NCBI GenBank assembly: GCA_963700955.1
Contig: CAVOZH010000004.1
Location: 248,001-312,000 of the forward strand
DNA length: 64,000 nt
Direction of reading: 5' to 3'
Origin: Nocardioides_C sp963700955
GTDB lineage: Bacteria; Actinomycetota; Actinomycetes; Propionibacteriales; Nocardioidaceae
Position 1 is the stretch's first letter. Each line of letters opens with the position of its first letter. A model generated the notes under the pieces. That model worked only from the letters and a program-made list of their open reading frames with translations, did not search any database and was not told the origin of the DNA. Positions 25,278-33,934 of the stretch are shown piece after piece. The position numbers were made by a program, and so were the translations under genes.

Positions 25278-25951
25278 TCCGCTCGCCGGAGGTCGAGCGC
25301 GAGGAGAGTCGTCCAGACGAACGCGAGGAAGATCGCCACGGCCAGCCGGACGCTGGCGCCGTCCTGGCTGGGCCAGGCGCTGAGCGCGAGCGCGGCGACC
25401 GCCGTGACTGTGGAGTATGCAGCCCATGCCCACCGCCGGCCGTGTCCGAAACGGCGTGCGAGGACGAGGCAGCACGCGACGAGCGCGGCGAACGCAAGGG
25501 GCGGGGCCACGGCGTGGAGGGCGCCGTGCCAGCTGAAGTGGGCCGGGACTCCCTCCGGGGTGCCCGGCGGATAACCGAGGGCGGGATCAGGCAGGAAGAG
25601 GCCACCGAGGACCAGTCCCACGCCGAAGACCGCCATCAACCGCGGCGCCCAGATGCCGCCGGGACCCGCCGTGAGGACACGGCGCATCCCTACGGCGAGG
25701 CCGACCATGAGCACGCCGGTGGCCACGAAGTTCGTGATCTGGACCCAACCGAGCTCCCCGAGGCTCAGCAGGCTGAGTGGTTGATGAGCGAGGTCGAAGC
25801 CGTCGCGGGTCAGCGCCTGTGCGGCGACAACGACGGTGAAGAGCGGCCCGCCGACGGCGCCTCCGAGGAGCAGCAGGCGGCTGCGTCCTCGGCCCGGCGT
25901 CGTGCCTGCCGTGGCGGTGGTGTCCGTGCGGGTGAGCGCGTGCGAGTCCAT
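25274..25951 (-). CDS. DUF998-family membrane protein
   Basis: A 225-residue membrane protein with about six hydrophobic helices. It carries the DUF998 marks HQPLSLLSLGELGWVQITNF, F-L-P-D-P-A-L-G-Y-P-P-G-T-P and WHGALHAVAPPLAF. The family's function is unknown. Start is ATG 25951 behind a strong GGAGGAACC site; the frame is open 52 codons further upstream but that part is not hydrophobic or conserved-looking. It is convergent with the GNAT fusion, their stop codons overlapping in CTAG. The region up to 26166 holds only the divergent leaders. Confidence 0.75.
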   Translation of the reverse strand: MDSHALTRTDTTATAGTTPGRGRSRLLLLGGAVGGPLFTVVVAAQALTRDGFDLAHQPLSLLSLGELGWVQITNFVATGVLMVGLAVGMRRVLTAGPGGIWAPRLMAVFGVGLVLGGLFLPDPALGYPPGTPEGVPAHFSWHGALHAVAPPLAFAALVACCLVLARRFGHGRRWAWAAYSTVTAVAALALSAWPSQDGASVRLAVAIFLAFVWTTLLALDLRRAD

Positions 25952-26166
25952 GGTTCCTCCAAAGGACGAGTCCGTCGAGGCGGCTGCCTCACGGAGTACG
26001 TCGGGCGAAGGGGTGCTGTTTCGACACACCGACCGGCGAGCCATCGCTGGGCAGACGAACGTCAGCGACGACCAGCCCCTGTGGTGGGCGGCGCTGTAGG
26101 GAGGCAATGTCGGTACATGCCCGGTAGCGTCGTGGCACGACCACGCCGCCGTCCCGAGGAGAGCCG

Positions 26167-26574
26167 ATGCCCAAGCCCCCGCTTCCCGACCACCTGCGCG
26201 AGCTCCTGGCGAAGCCCAACCCGGCGGTGATCACCACGCTCGGCGCGGACGGACAGCCGGTCTCGGTCGCCACCTGGTACCTGCTCGACGGGGACCGGGT
26301 CCTGGTCAACATGGACGAGGGCCGCAGGCGGCTCGAGCACATCCGGCGTGACCCGCGCGTCTCGCTCACGGCACTCGACGAGGCCGGCTGGTACACCCAC
26401 CTGAGCCTCCAGGGCAGGGTCGCCGAGATGCGGGAGGACCCTGACCTCGCCGACATCGACCGGCTGGCGACGCACTACACCGGCAGGCCCTACCGGAACC
26501 GTGACCGCGGCCGCGTCAGCGCCTGGATCGAGGTCGAGCGCTGGCACGGCTGGGGCTCGGCAGGCACGGACTGA
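26167..26574 (+). CDS. Split beta-barrel flavin/F420-binding protein (pyridoxamine oxidase-like)
   Basis: A 135-residue single-domain protein of the PNPOx-like FDOR superfamily: LLAKPNPAVITTLGADGQPVSVATWYLLDGDRVLVNM, then RRLEHIRRDPRVSLTALD and a C-terminal RVSAWIEVERWHGWG. It resembles the small F420-dependent or FMN-binding enzymes common in actinobacteria (Rv1155-like). The exact cofactor and substrate cannot be assigned. A GAGGAGAG site precedes the ATG. It stands alone, with 194 bases following before dnaE. Confidence 0.75.
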   Translation: MPKPPLPDHLRELLAKPNPAVITTLGADGQPVSVATWYLLDGDRVLVNMDEGRRRLEHIRRDPRVSLTALDEAGWYTHLSLQGRVAEMREDPDLADIDRLATHYTGRPYRNRDRGRVSAWIEVERWHGWGSAGTD

Positions 26575-26672
26575 GCGCCACGGAACGAGCGGGTTCACGG
26601 ACTGTCGGTGGTCCCTGGCAGCATGCTCTGCATCGACCGGGGTGTTTGCGAAGAACTCCCGTTGCGGTGACG

Positions 26673-26678
26673 TAGGCT
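26673..26678 (+). promoter_or_regulatory. Candidate -10 box upstream of dnaE
   Basis: TAGGCT in the 194-base gap before dnaE matches the actinobacterial TANNNT -10. TTGCGA lies upstream but 21 bases away, so the -35 is weak. A leader of about 85 bases would result. Nothing else clear is seen in this gap. Confidence 0.3.
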
Positions 26679-26768
26679 GGCACCTCTTCCCCAGGAGCTC
26701 GGCCGTGGTCCCCCTCGGTCGGCCGGTGCGTGTCTGTGTTTCGGGTTGGAAGGGGCGAGTAGCCACCA

Positions 26769-29700
26769 ATGTCAGTCGGGTCCGGGATGAACGACTCATT
26801 CGCCCACCTCCACGTGCACACCGAGTACTCCATGCTCGACGGTGCGGCCCGGCTCGGTGCGCTGACCGAACGTGCTGCCGAGCTCGGAATGCCCGCGGTG
26901 GCGATGACCGACCATGGCAACGTCTTCGGCGCCTACGAGTTCTACAAGAAGGCCAAGGCAGCGGGCGTCAAGCCGATCATCGGCATCGAGGCCTACTTCG
27001 CACCGAACATCTCCCGCTTCGACCGCAAGGGCGTCAACTTCTACGACGGCGGCCCCGACGACGTCTCCGCCCGTGGCGCGTACACCCACATGACGCTGCT
27101 CTCCGAGACGACGGAGGGCATGCACAACCTGTTCCGGCTCTCCACCGGAGCCTGGCGCGACGGTTTCTTCAAGCATCCCCGCATGGACCGTGAGCTCCTG
27201 GCCCAACACAGCAAGGGCATCATCGGGACGACCGGCTGCCCGTCGGGCGAGGTGCAGGTCCACCTGCGCTACGGCAACTACGACGCCGCCCGCCAGGCTG
27301 CCGGCGACTTCCAGGACATCCTCGGCCGGGAGAACTACTTCCTCGAGCTGATGGACCACGGCCTCGACATCGAGAACCGCGTCCGCGACGGGCTGCTCCG
27401 GCTGGCCAAGGACCTCCAGATCCCGCTGCTGGCGACCAACGACTCCCACTACGTCAACCGGGAGGACGCGCCGGCCCAGGAGCACCTGCTGTGCATCAAC
27501 TCCGGCAGCACGATGGACATCCCGGCCGGCGACGGGCCGGGGCAGCGGTTCGCGTTCAGCGGGGACGGCTACTACCTCAAGTCCGCCCAGGAGATGCGGG
27601 CGCTGTGGGCTGACAAGTACTCCCTCCGCGAGGCCTGCGACAACACGCTGCTGATCGCCGAGCGCTGCGACGTCTCCTTCACCGAGGGCACCGGCACCTA
27701 CATGCCGCGGTTCCCCTGCCCCCCGGGGGAGAACGAGGACTCCTGGCTGGTGAAGGAGGTCGAGAAGGGCCTGCACTTCCGCTACCCGGGGGGCATCCCC
27801 GAGGAGGTGCGCAAGCAGGCCGACTTCGAGATCGGCGTCATCACCCAGATGGGCTTCCCCGGCTACTTCCTCGTGGTCGCCGACTTCATCAACTGGGCGA
27901 AGGACAACGGCATCCGCGTGGGCCCCGGTCGCGGCTCCGGGGCGGGTTCGATGGTCGCCTACGCGATGCGCATCACCGACCTCGACCCGCTCGAGCACGG
28001 CCTGATCTTCGAGCGGTTCCTCAACCCCGACCGCATCTCGATGCCCGACTTCGACATCGACTTCGACGAGCGTCGGCGCAGCGAGGTGATCCGCTACGTC
28101 ACCGAGAAGTACGGCGACGACCGGGTCTCCTACATCGTCACCTACGGCACCATCAAGGCCAAGCAGGCGGTCAAGGACTCCTCACGGATCCTGGCCTACC
28201 CGTTCGCGATGGGCGACCGGATCACCAAGGCGATGCCGGCAGCGGTGATGGGCAAGGACGTCCCGCTGAAGGACATCTTCGACCCCAACCACAAGCGCTA
28301 TGGCGAGGGCGGGGAGTTCCGCGCCCTCTACGAGGCCGACAACGACGTCAAGCGGGTCGTCGACACCGCGATCGGCATCGAGGGCCTCAAGCGGCAGTGG
28401 GGTGTCCACGCGGCCGGCGTCATCATGTCCAGCGAGCCGCTGATCGACGTGATCCCCCTGCTCAAGCGGCCGGCCGACGGCGCGATGATCACGCAGTTCG
28501 ACTACCCGACCTGCGAGACGCTCGGCCTGATCAAGATGGACTTCCTGGGCCTGCGCAACCTCACGGTGCTCGACGACGCGGTGAAGAACATCGAGGCCAA
28601 CCGCGGCGAGAAGGTCGTCCTGGAGGAGCTCGACCTCACCGACGAGGCGACCTACCGGCTCCTGCAGCGCGGCGACACCCTCGGCGTCTTCCAGCTCGAC
28701 GGCGGCCCGATGCGGGCGTTGCTGCGGTCGATGCGTCCGGACACCTTCGAGGACATCTCGGCAGTGGGCGCGCTCTACCGGCCGGGTCCGATGGGTGCGG
28801 ACTCCCACAACAAGTACGCCCGCCGCAAGACCGGCCGCGAGGAGGTCGTGCCGATCCATCCCGAGCTCGCCGAGCCGCTCGCGGACATCCTGGGTGAGAC
28901 CTACGGTCTGATCGTCTACCAGGAGCAGGTCATGGCGATCGCCCAGAAGCTGGCGGGCTACTCGCTGGGACAGGCGGACCTGTTGCGTCGAGCGATGGGC
29001 AAGAAGAAGAAGGAAGAGCTGGACAAGCAGTTCGCGACCTTCTCCACCGGCATGACCGAGCGCGGCTACTCGATGGACGCGGTCAAGACGCTGTGGGACA
29101 TCCTGCTCCCGTTCTCCGACTACGCGTTCAACAAGGCGCACTCCGCGGCCTACGGCCTGGTCTCCTACTGGACGGCCTACCTCAAGGCGAACTACCCGGC
29201 CGAGTACATGGCCGCGCTGCTGACCTCGGTGAAGGACGACAAGGACAAGTCGGCGATCTACCTCAACGAGTGCCGCCGGATGAAGATCCAGGTGCTGCCG
29301 CCGGACGTCAACGAGTCCGCCTCGAACTTCACCCCTGTGGGGCGCGACGTCCGCTTCGGCCTCAATGCGATCCGCAACGTCGGCGGCAACGTCGTGGACG
29401 GGATCGTCTCGGCGCGCGAGGAGAAGGGCCGCTACGCCGACTTCAACGACTTCATGGAGAAGGTCCCCGCCCACGTCTGCAACAAGCGGGTGATCGAGTC
29501 CCTGGCCAAAGCCGGTGCCTTCGACGACATGAAGCACAAGCGGCGGGCGCTGGTGGCCATCCACGAGGAGGCCGCTGACCGCTACGCGACCATCAAGAGG
29601 GACGTGGGAGGAGGGCAGGACTCGCTCTTCGACGCCCTCGACGCCGGCTCCGAGGCCGCCTTCGACATGGCGGTCGTCATTCCCGACATCGACGAATGGG

Positions 29701-30338
29701 ACAAGACCACGTTGCTCGGTCATGAGCGCGACATGCTCGGCCTGTACGTCTCAGACCATCCCCTGATGGGGCTCGAGCACATCCTCGCCAGCGGCAGCGA
29801 CTGCACCATCGGGCAGCTGCTCACCGACGAGGACCGGCCCGACGGCTCCACGATCACGGTGTGCGGCCTGATCACCTCGGTGCAGCGCAAGATCACCAAG
29901 CGCGGTGACGCCTGGGCGATGGTCACGCTCGAAGACCTCGAGGGCGGGATCGACGTGCTGCTCTTCCCCAGCGCCTACCAGCTGGCGAGCACCCTGTTGA
30001 ACGAGGACGCGATCGTCACGATCAAGGGACGTCTCAGCCGCAGCAAGGACCAGCCGGAGCTGCACGGGCAGGAGGTCAGCCTTCCTGATCTCTCGGACGG
30101 TCCGTCCGGGCCGGTGGTGATCTCGCTTCCGTCGACGCGCTGCACGCCGCCGATGGTGGAGCAGCTCAAGGACGTTCTCGGCACCCACCCCGGCGTGACC
30201 GAGGTGCGGCTTCGCCTGATGACCAAGACCTCGACCACGGTGATGCGGCTCGACGACCGGCTTCGGGTCACGCCGTCCCAGTCGCTGTTCGCCGACCTCA
30301 AGGCGCTGCTCGGCCCTAGCTGCCTGGCGGGCTCGTGA
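26769..30338 (+). CDS. dnaE: DNA polymerase III alpha subunit DnaE (DnaE1)
   Basis: Replicative DNA polymerase catalytic subunit, 1189 residues. The N-terminal PHP domain begins FAHLHVHTEYSMLDGAARLG with metal-binding histidines intact (H13, H15 and further on), as expected of actinobacterial DnaE1, whose PHP domain is the proofreading exonuclease. The polymerase domain has P-D-F-D-I-D-F-D-E-R with Asp427, 429 and 431, then fingers, an HhH region and an OB fold (STITVCGLITSVQRKITKRG). The start may be ATG 26769 or ATG 26787. Its stop overlaps the next gene (GTGA). Confidence 0.97.
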   Translation: MSVGSGMNDSFAHLHVHTEYSMLDGAARLGALTERAAELGMPAVAMTDHGNVFGAYEFYKKAKAAGVKPIIGIEAYFAPNISRFDRKGVNFYDGGPDDVSARGAYTHMTLLSETTEGMHNLFRLSTGAWRDGFFKHPRMDRELLAQHSKGIIGTTGCPSGEVQVHLRYGNYDAARQAAGDFQDILGRENYFLELMDHGLDIENRVRDGLLRLAKDLQIPLLATNDSHYVNREDAPAQEHLLCINSGSTMDIPAGDGPGQRFAFSGDGYYLKSAQEMRALWADKYSLREACDNTLLIAERCDVSFTEGTGTYMPRFPCPPGENEDSWLVKEVEKGLHFRYPGGIPEEVRKQADFEIGVITQMGFPGYFLVVADFINWAKDNGIRVGPGRGSGAGSMVAYAMRITDLDPLEHGLIFERFLNPDRISMPDFDIDFDERRRSEVIRYVTEKYGDDRVSYIVTYGTIKAKQAVKDSSRILAYPFAMGDRITKAMPAAVMGKDVPLKDIFDPNHKRYGEGGEFRALYEADNDVKRVVDTAIGIEGLKRQWGVHAAGVIMSSEPLIDVIPLLKRPADGAMITQFDYPTCETLGLIKMDFLGLRNLTVLDDAVKNIEANRGEKVVLEELDLTDEATYRLLQRGDTLGVFQLDGGPMRALLRSMRPDTFEDISAVGALYRPGPMGADSHNKYARRKTGREEVVPIHPELAEPLADILGETYGLIVYQEQVMAIAQKLAGYSLGQADLLRRAMGKKKKEELDKQFATFSTGMTERGYSMDAVKTLWDILLPFSDYAFNKAHSAAYGLVSYWTAYLKANYPAEYMAALLTSVKDDKDKSAIYLNECRRMKIQVLPPDVNESASNFTPVGRDVRFGLNAIRNVGGNVVDGIVSAREEKGRYADFNDFMEKVPAHVCNKRVIESLAKAGAFDDMKHKRRALVAIHEEAADRYATIKRDVGGGQDSLFDALDAGSEAAFDMAVVIPDIDEWDKTTLLGHERDMLGLYVSDHPLMGLEHILASGSDCTIGQLLTDEDRPDGSTITVCGLITSVQRKITKRGDAWAMVTLEDLEGGIDVLLFPSAYQLASTLLNEDAIVTIKGRLSRSKDQPELHGQEVSLPDLSDGPSGPVVISLPSTRCTPPMVEQLKDVLGTHPGVTEVRLRLMTKTSTTVMRLDDRLRVTPSQSLFADLKALLGPSCLAGS

Positions 30339-30913
30339 AGCGCAGCCTCGGGAAGGCCGTGGTCGTCGACGTCGCGACGATTCTCGGCACGTTCCTGGTG
30401 CTGGGCGCTGTGTGCGGGTTGGTCTGGTGGCTCGTGGTCGACCCGGCTGTGTTCATCCGCACCCGGGGAGGTGGGGGTGCCATGGGCGAGGTCGAGCTGT
30501 CCAAGCGGTTCGCGGCCGACGGCTGGTACTCCGTGATCGCGATCGTCGCCGGCTTCCCCAGCGGCATCGGGCTCACGTGGTGGCGCTCCCGTGACTTCCG
30601 CTTGACGACCGTGCTGCTCGTGCCTGGAGCAGCCCTCGCCGCCGCGGTCATGGCGGCCGTCGGTCGTGCGGTGGGCCCGGAAAGCCCCGGCGTGGCCCTG
30701 GCCCACGCCGCGCGTGGTGCACGCGTCCCGGTCGACCTGGCGGTCTCGGCAACCCCGAGCTACCTCATGTGGCCGATAGCCGTGCTGTTCGGGGCCTTGA
30801 TGGTGCTCTGGTCGTCGGCGAGGCCCGACGAGGACCCCTCTCGGGCCGCAGCGGACACCGACGCCGACGACGTGCACGAATCACCCGAAAACGACTACCA
30901 CACCCCGCGTTGA
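30335..30913 (+). CDS. Four-helix membrane protein, DUF2567-like
   Basis: A 192-residue protein with about four membrane helices (roughly 9-34, 63-82, 90-112 and 142-163), a loop rich in Gly, and a hydrophilic acidic C-terminal tail. It is translationally coupled to dnaE by GTGA overlap. I do not recognise a functional motif. Layout and position are like DUF2567-type membrane proteins near actinobacterial dnaE, but that name is tentative. Confidence 0.6.
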   Translation: MKRSLGKAVVVDVATILGTFLVLGAVCGLVWWLVVDPAVFIRTRGGGGAMGEVELSKRFAADGWYSVIAIVAGFPSGIGLTWWRSRDFRLTTVLLVPGAALAAAVMAAVGRAVGPESPGVALAHAARGARVPVDLAVSATPSYLMWPIAVLFGALMVLWSSARPDEDPSRAAADTDADDVHESPENDYHTPR

Positions 30914-30968
30914 GGCCTTAGCGTTTAGCCGCCACCCTGCGCCCCTACTCAACGATCAGGAAGACCGC

Positions 30969-32618
30969 ATGTCCATGGGCCCCACGAACTCCGCCGAACC
31001 CGAGTATCTCGGGGACGCACCCTCCACCTCACCACGCCCCGCTCGCGGACGCAGGACAGCGGTCCTCGGCCTGGCCGCAGTTGCCGTCGTGGGTGTCGTG
31101 GCCGCAGGCGGCTGGGCCGCCATGTCCTTGATGTCAGGGGGAACCCAGCCGGCTGAGGCGATCCCCGCGAACGCGCTCGGCTACGTCAGCCTGGACCTCG
31201 ACCCGTCCGCGTCGCAGAAGATCGAGGCGATCAGGATCCTCCGGAAGTTCCCGGCCATCGACAAGGAGATGAAGATCTCCAGCCAGGACGACCTCCGCCG
31301 CTGGGTGTTCGAGCAGGCGCAGAAGGACGGCCAGTGCAAGGGCCTCGACTACGACAAGGACATCGAGCCCTGGATCGGAGACCGGATCGCCATGGCCGGC
31401 GTACCCGCCGAGAAGGGCGGCAAGACGGCCACGCCCCTGGTCGCTCTCCAGGTGACCGACTCGGAGGCGGCGACGGCGGGGATCAAGAAGCTTGCCGACT
31501 GCGGTGACGCGGGCGAGGACTTCGGCGTCGCCGTCGCAGGCGACTACGCCCTGATCAGCGACAGCCAGAAGCACGCCGAGGCCCTCGCGGCCGCGGCCGG
31601 GCAGTCGTCCCTCGCCGATGATGCCGACTTCCAGAAGTGGACCAGCCGCGTCGGCGACCCCGGCATCGTCACGATGTACGCCGCGCCCGGTGCCATGGAG
31701 GCGCTCGCCGACATGCAGAGCGGCCTCGCGGGTCCCTTCTTCGCCCCTGGCGGTGGGAAGGACGAGAGGTTGATGGGGCCCGAGGCCGGCATGCAGCGGA
31801 TGAACGACCGGCTCAAGGACGCCTACAAGGACTTCAAGGGCATGGCGGCGGTCGTCCGGTTCGAGGACGGCGCGGTGGAGGCCGAGTTCGCAGGCGAGAG
31901 CACGCCCGACGACCTCGCCGCGGTCCTGTCCAAGCGCGGCAAGGCACACGTCTCCGAGCTCCCGGCAGGCACTGCCGCCGCCATCGGGGTGTCGCTCCAG
32001 GACGGTTGGGCAAAGGGCTACGTCGACTTCATGGCCAAGGTCATGGGCGAGGACCAGCCGGTGGACCAGATGCTCAAGGAAGCGGAGGCGCAGACCGGAC
32101 TCGACCTGCCCGGGGACATCGAGCGGCTCCTCGGTGACGGCTTCGCCGTGGCGGTCGACAAGGACCTGGACGTGAAGGCTGCTTCGGAGGACCCGACCGC
32201 CATCCCGGCCGGCATCCGGATCTCCGGAGACCCGCAGGAGGTCCACGGCGTCGTGGACAAGATCAAGAAGGCGGTCGGTCCCATGGCCGACCAGCTGGTC
32301 GTCGAGGACGGGGACGGCGCGGTGTCGCTCGGTCTGAGCCCCGACTACGTCCGCAAGCTCGCGGGCAGCGGCGAGCTCGGCCAGGACGCGGCGTTCAAGG
32401 ACGTGGTGCCCGAGGCAGACAAGGCCGCCGCCGTGATGTTCGTGAACCTCGACGCCGTCGAGAAGTGGGTCACCCAGGCCATGGAGCAAGGTGGCCAGAT
32501 GGGGCCGGACGAGACGAAGGTCCGTGACAACATCGCTCCGCTGCGCGCCTTCGGTGCCAGCTCCTGGGTCGAGGACGACGGCAGCGAGCGTGGGCTGCTT
32601 CGTCTGTCCACCGACTAG
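30969..32618 (+). CDS. DUF3352-family membrane-anchored protein
   Basis: A 549-residue protein with a disordered N-terminus, one membrane helix at about residues 31-53 (TAVLGLAAVAVVGVVAAGGWAAM), and a large extracytoplasmic part beginning EAIPANALGYVSLDLDPSASQKIEAIRILRKFP, the start of the DUF3352 domain. Function is unknown for the family. AGGAAG precedes the ATG. It is followed by a terminator that also serves the convergent ybaK gene. Confidence 0.75.
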   Translation: MSMGPTNSAEPEYLGDAPSTSPRPARGRRTAVLGLAAVAVVGVVAAGGWAAMSLMSGGTQPAEAIPANALGYVSLDLDPSASQKIEAIRILRKFPAIDKEMKISSQDDLRRWVFEQAQKDGQCKGLDYDKDIEPWIGDRIAMAGVPAEKGGKTATPLVALQVTDSEAATAGIKKLADCGDAGEDFGVAVAGDYALISDSQKHAEALAAAAGQSSLADDADFQKWTSRVGDPGIVTMYAAPGAMEALADMQSGLAGPFFAPGGGKDERLMGPEAGMQRMNDRLKDAYKDFKGMAAVVRFEDGAVEAEFAGESTPDDLAAVLSKRGKAHVSELPAGTAAAIGVSLQDGWAKGYVDFMAKVMGEDQPVDQMLKEAEAQTGLDLPGDIERLLGDGFAVAVDKDLDVKAASEDPTAIPAGIRISGDPQEVHGVVDKIKKAVGPMADQLVVEDGDGAVSLGLSPDYVRKLAGSGELGQDAAFKDVVPEADKAAAVMFVNLDAVEKWVTQAMEQGGQMGPDETKVRDNIAPLRAFGASSWVEDDGSERGLLRLSTD

Positions 32619-32634
32619 CTCGTTCGACGACGTG

Positions 32635-32666
32635 CACGCCCGGCCGGTTCCGATCGGCCGGGCGTG
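32635..32666. terminator. Bidirectional terminator between the DUF3352 gene and ybaK
   Basis: A perfect 12-bp stem, CACGCCCGGCCG (32635-32646) with CGGCCGGGCGTG (32655-32666), lies between convergent stop codons and is followed by TCGTC. Confidence 0.85.
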
Positions 32667-32669
32667 TCG

Positions 32670-33167
32670 TCATTGACGCCCGATGGGCGCGACGGTCGCC
32701 TCGGTGACCCGGACGAGGTCCGCCGGAGCCAGCTCCAGGTCCAGGCCGCGCCTGCCACCGGAGACGAACACCGTCTCGAACACCGTCGCCGACTCCTCGA
32801 GCACGGTCGGGTGACGCCGCTTCTGGCCGATCGGCGAGATCCCCCCGACGACGTAGCCCGAGGCGCGTTCGGCGTCCGCGGGCTCGGCCATCGCAGCCTT
32901 CTTGCCGCCCACGGCAGCGGCGACCGCCTTGAGGTCGAGCTGGCCCGAGACGGGCACGATGCCGACGACCAGCCGGCCGTCGACCTCGACGAAGAGCGTC
33001 TTCAGGACCCGGTCCGGGTCGAGGCCGAGCGCCTCTGCTGCCTCGAGGCCGTACGACCGCACCGCCGGGTCGTGCTCGTAGGCGTGCGCGGTGAACGCGA
33101 TCCCGGCCCGCGTCAGGGCGACCGTTGCGGGTGTCCCTCCGGCCCCCCGCTTCTGCTGCCTGGCCAT
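32670..33167 (-). CDS. ybaK: Cys-tRNA(Pro) deacylase YbaK
   Basis: A 165-residue YbaK/EbsC-type trans-editing domain that hydrolyses mischarged Cys-tRNA(Pro). Visible family segments: ALTRAGIAFTAHAYEHDP, YGLEAAEALGLDPDRVLKTLFVEVD, LDLKAVAAAVGGKKAAMAEP with the catalytic-site lysine, SGYVVGGISPIGQKRRHPTVL and SGGRRGLDLELAPADLV. The start ATG overlaps the stop of the LON-domain gene by one base, so the two are probably one transcript. Confidence 0.93.
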   Translation of the reverse strand: MARQQKRGAGGTPATVALTRAGIAFTAHAYEHDPAVRSYGLEAAEALGLDPDRVLKTLFVEVDGRLVVGIVPVSGQLDLKAVAAAVGGKKAAMAEPADAERASGYVVGGISPIGQKRRHPTVLEESATVFETVFVSGGRRGLDLELAPADLVRVTEATVAPIGRQ

Positions 33168-33868
33168 CAGTTCGGCGACCAGCCGGTGCGGGAGACCTCC
33201 GTGGCGGGCAGGGACGGGATCGCCCGCATGGCGCGCATCTCCTCGACCATGGCAAGCCTGAGCATCGTCAGACGCTCGTCTGCGCTGCCGGTCTCGAGCA
33301 GCGCCTGGCGCTCGCGCAGCGTGAGCAGGCAGGTCGCGGCGAGCGTGTAGGACAGGTACACCGGGTCCTCGGGCAGGTCGACGTCGAGCACGTCGGCTCC
33401 GCGCATCTCGGAGAGCCGTGAGCGGTACGTCTGGAAGGTCGCGCGCGCGCGCGTCGCCGCCTCCGACGTACCACTGGGGCCGGCCGAGGGGTCGCCGGAG
33501 TCGGACGCGGTCTCCAAGGTCCCCACGAGGTACGGCCCGGAGCTGTCCATCGACTGCAGATGGAAGCGCTCGCGCCCGACGATCTCGATGTCGAACCGCC
33601 CGTCCTCGGCCGGCACGACGGTGGTCATCTGGGCGACGCAGCCGACGCGGTGCAGTGACTGCACGCCGTGGGAGCCGACCTCGTAGCCCTCGCGGATCGC
33701 GACCACCCCGAACAGGCGCTGGCTGCGGTCGGGGATGGTGAGCAGGTGATGGACCAGGGCACGGTAACGGTCCTCGAACACGTGCAGCTCCATGGTCATC
33801 CCCGGGAACAGCACGCTGTTCAGGGGGAACATCGGTAGCTGGTCGGTCACGGCGACCAACCTACCCAT
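33167..33868 (-). CDS. LON substrate-binding-domain protein (no protease)
   Basis: A stand-alone LON N-terminal domain of about 233 residues: QLPMFPLNSVLFPGMTMELHVFEDRYRALVHHLL, then FGVVAIREGYEVGS, IVGRERFHL and a C-terminal helical region. No AAA or protease domain follows. The family is conserved beside hisD in actinobacteria but its role is unknown; a peptide- or protein-binding role is inferred from the fold. Start is ATG 33868 or an in-frame GTG at 33850. It is divergent from hisD. Confidence 0.8.
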   Translation of the reverse strand: MGRLVAVTDQLPMFPLNSVLFPGMTMELHVFEDRYRALVHHLLTIPDRSQRLFGVVAIREGYEVGSHGVQSLHRVGCVAQMTTVVPAEDGRFDIEIVGRERFHLQSMDSSGPYLVGTLETASDSGDPSAGPSGTSEAATRARATFQTYRSRLSEMRGADVLDVDLPEDPVYLSYTLAATCLLTLRERQALLETGSADERLTMLRLAMVEEMRAMRAIPSLPATEVSRTGWSPN

Positions 33869-33921
33869 CCCCAGGGGGTCCCGCGCGCTGACACCGCACG
33901 AGCCGGACCAAGGCGTCGCCC

Positions 33922-33927
33922 TACACT
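33922..33927 (+). promoter_or_regulatory. Candidate -10 of a leaderless hisD transcript
   Basis: TACACT ends seven bases before the hisD ATG, so transcription would begin at or next to the start codon. No spaced Shine-Dalgarno site exists in the short gap (GGAG is only two bases from ATG). Confidence 0.5.
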
Positions 33928-33934
33928 TGGAGCC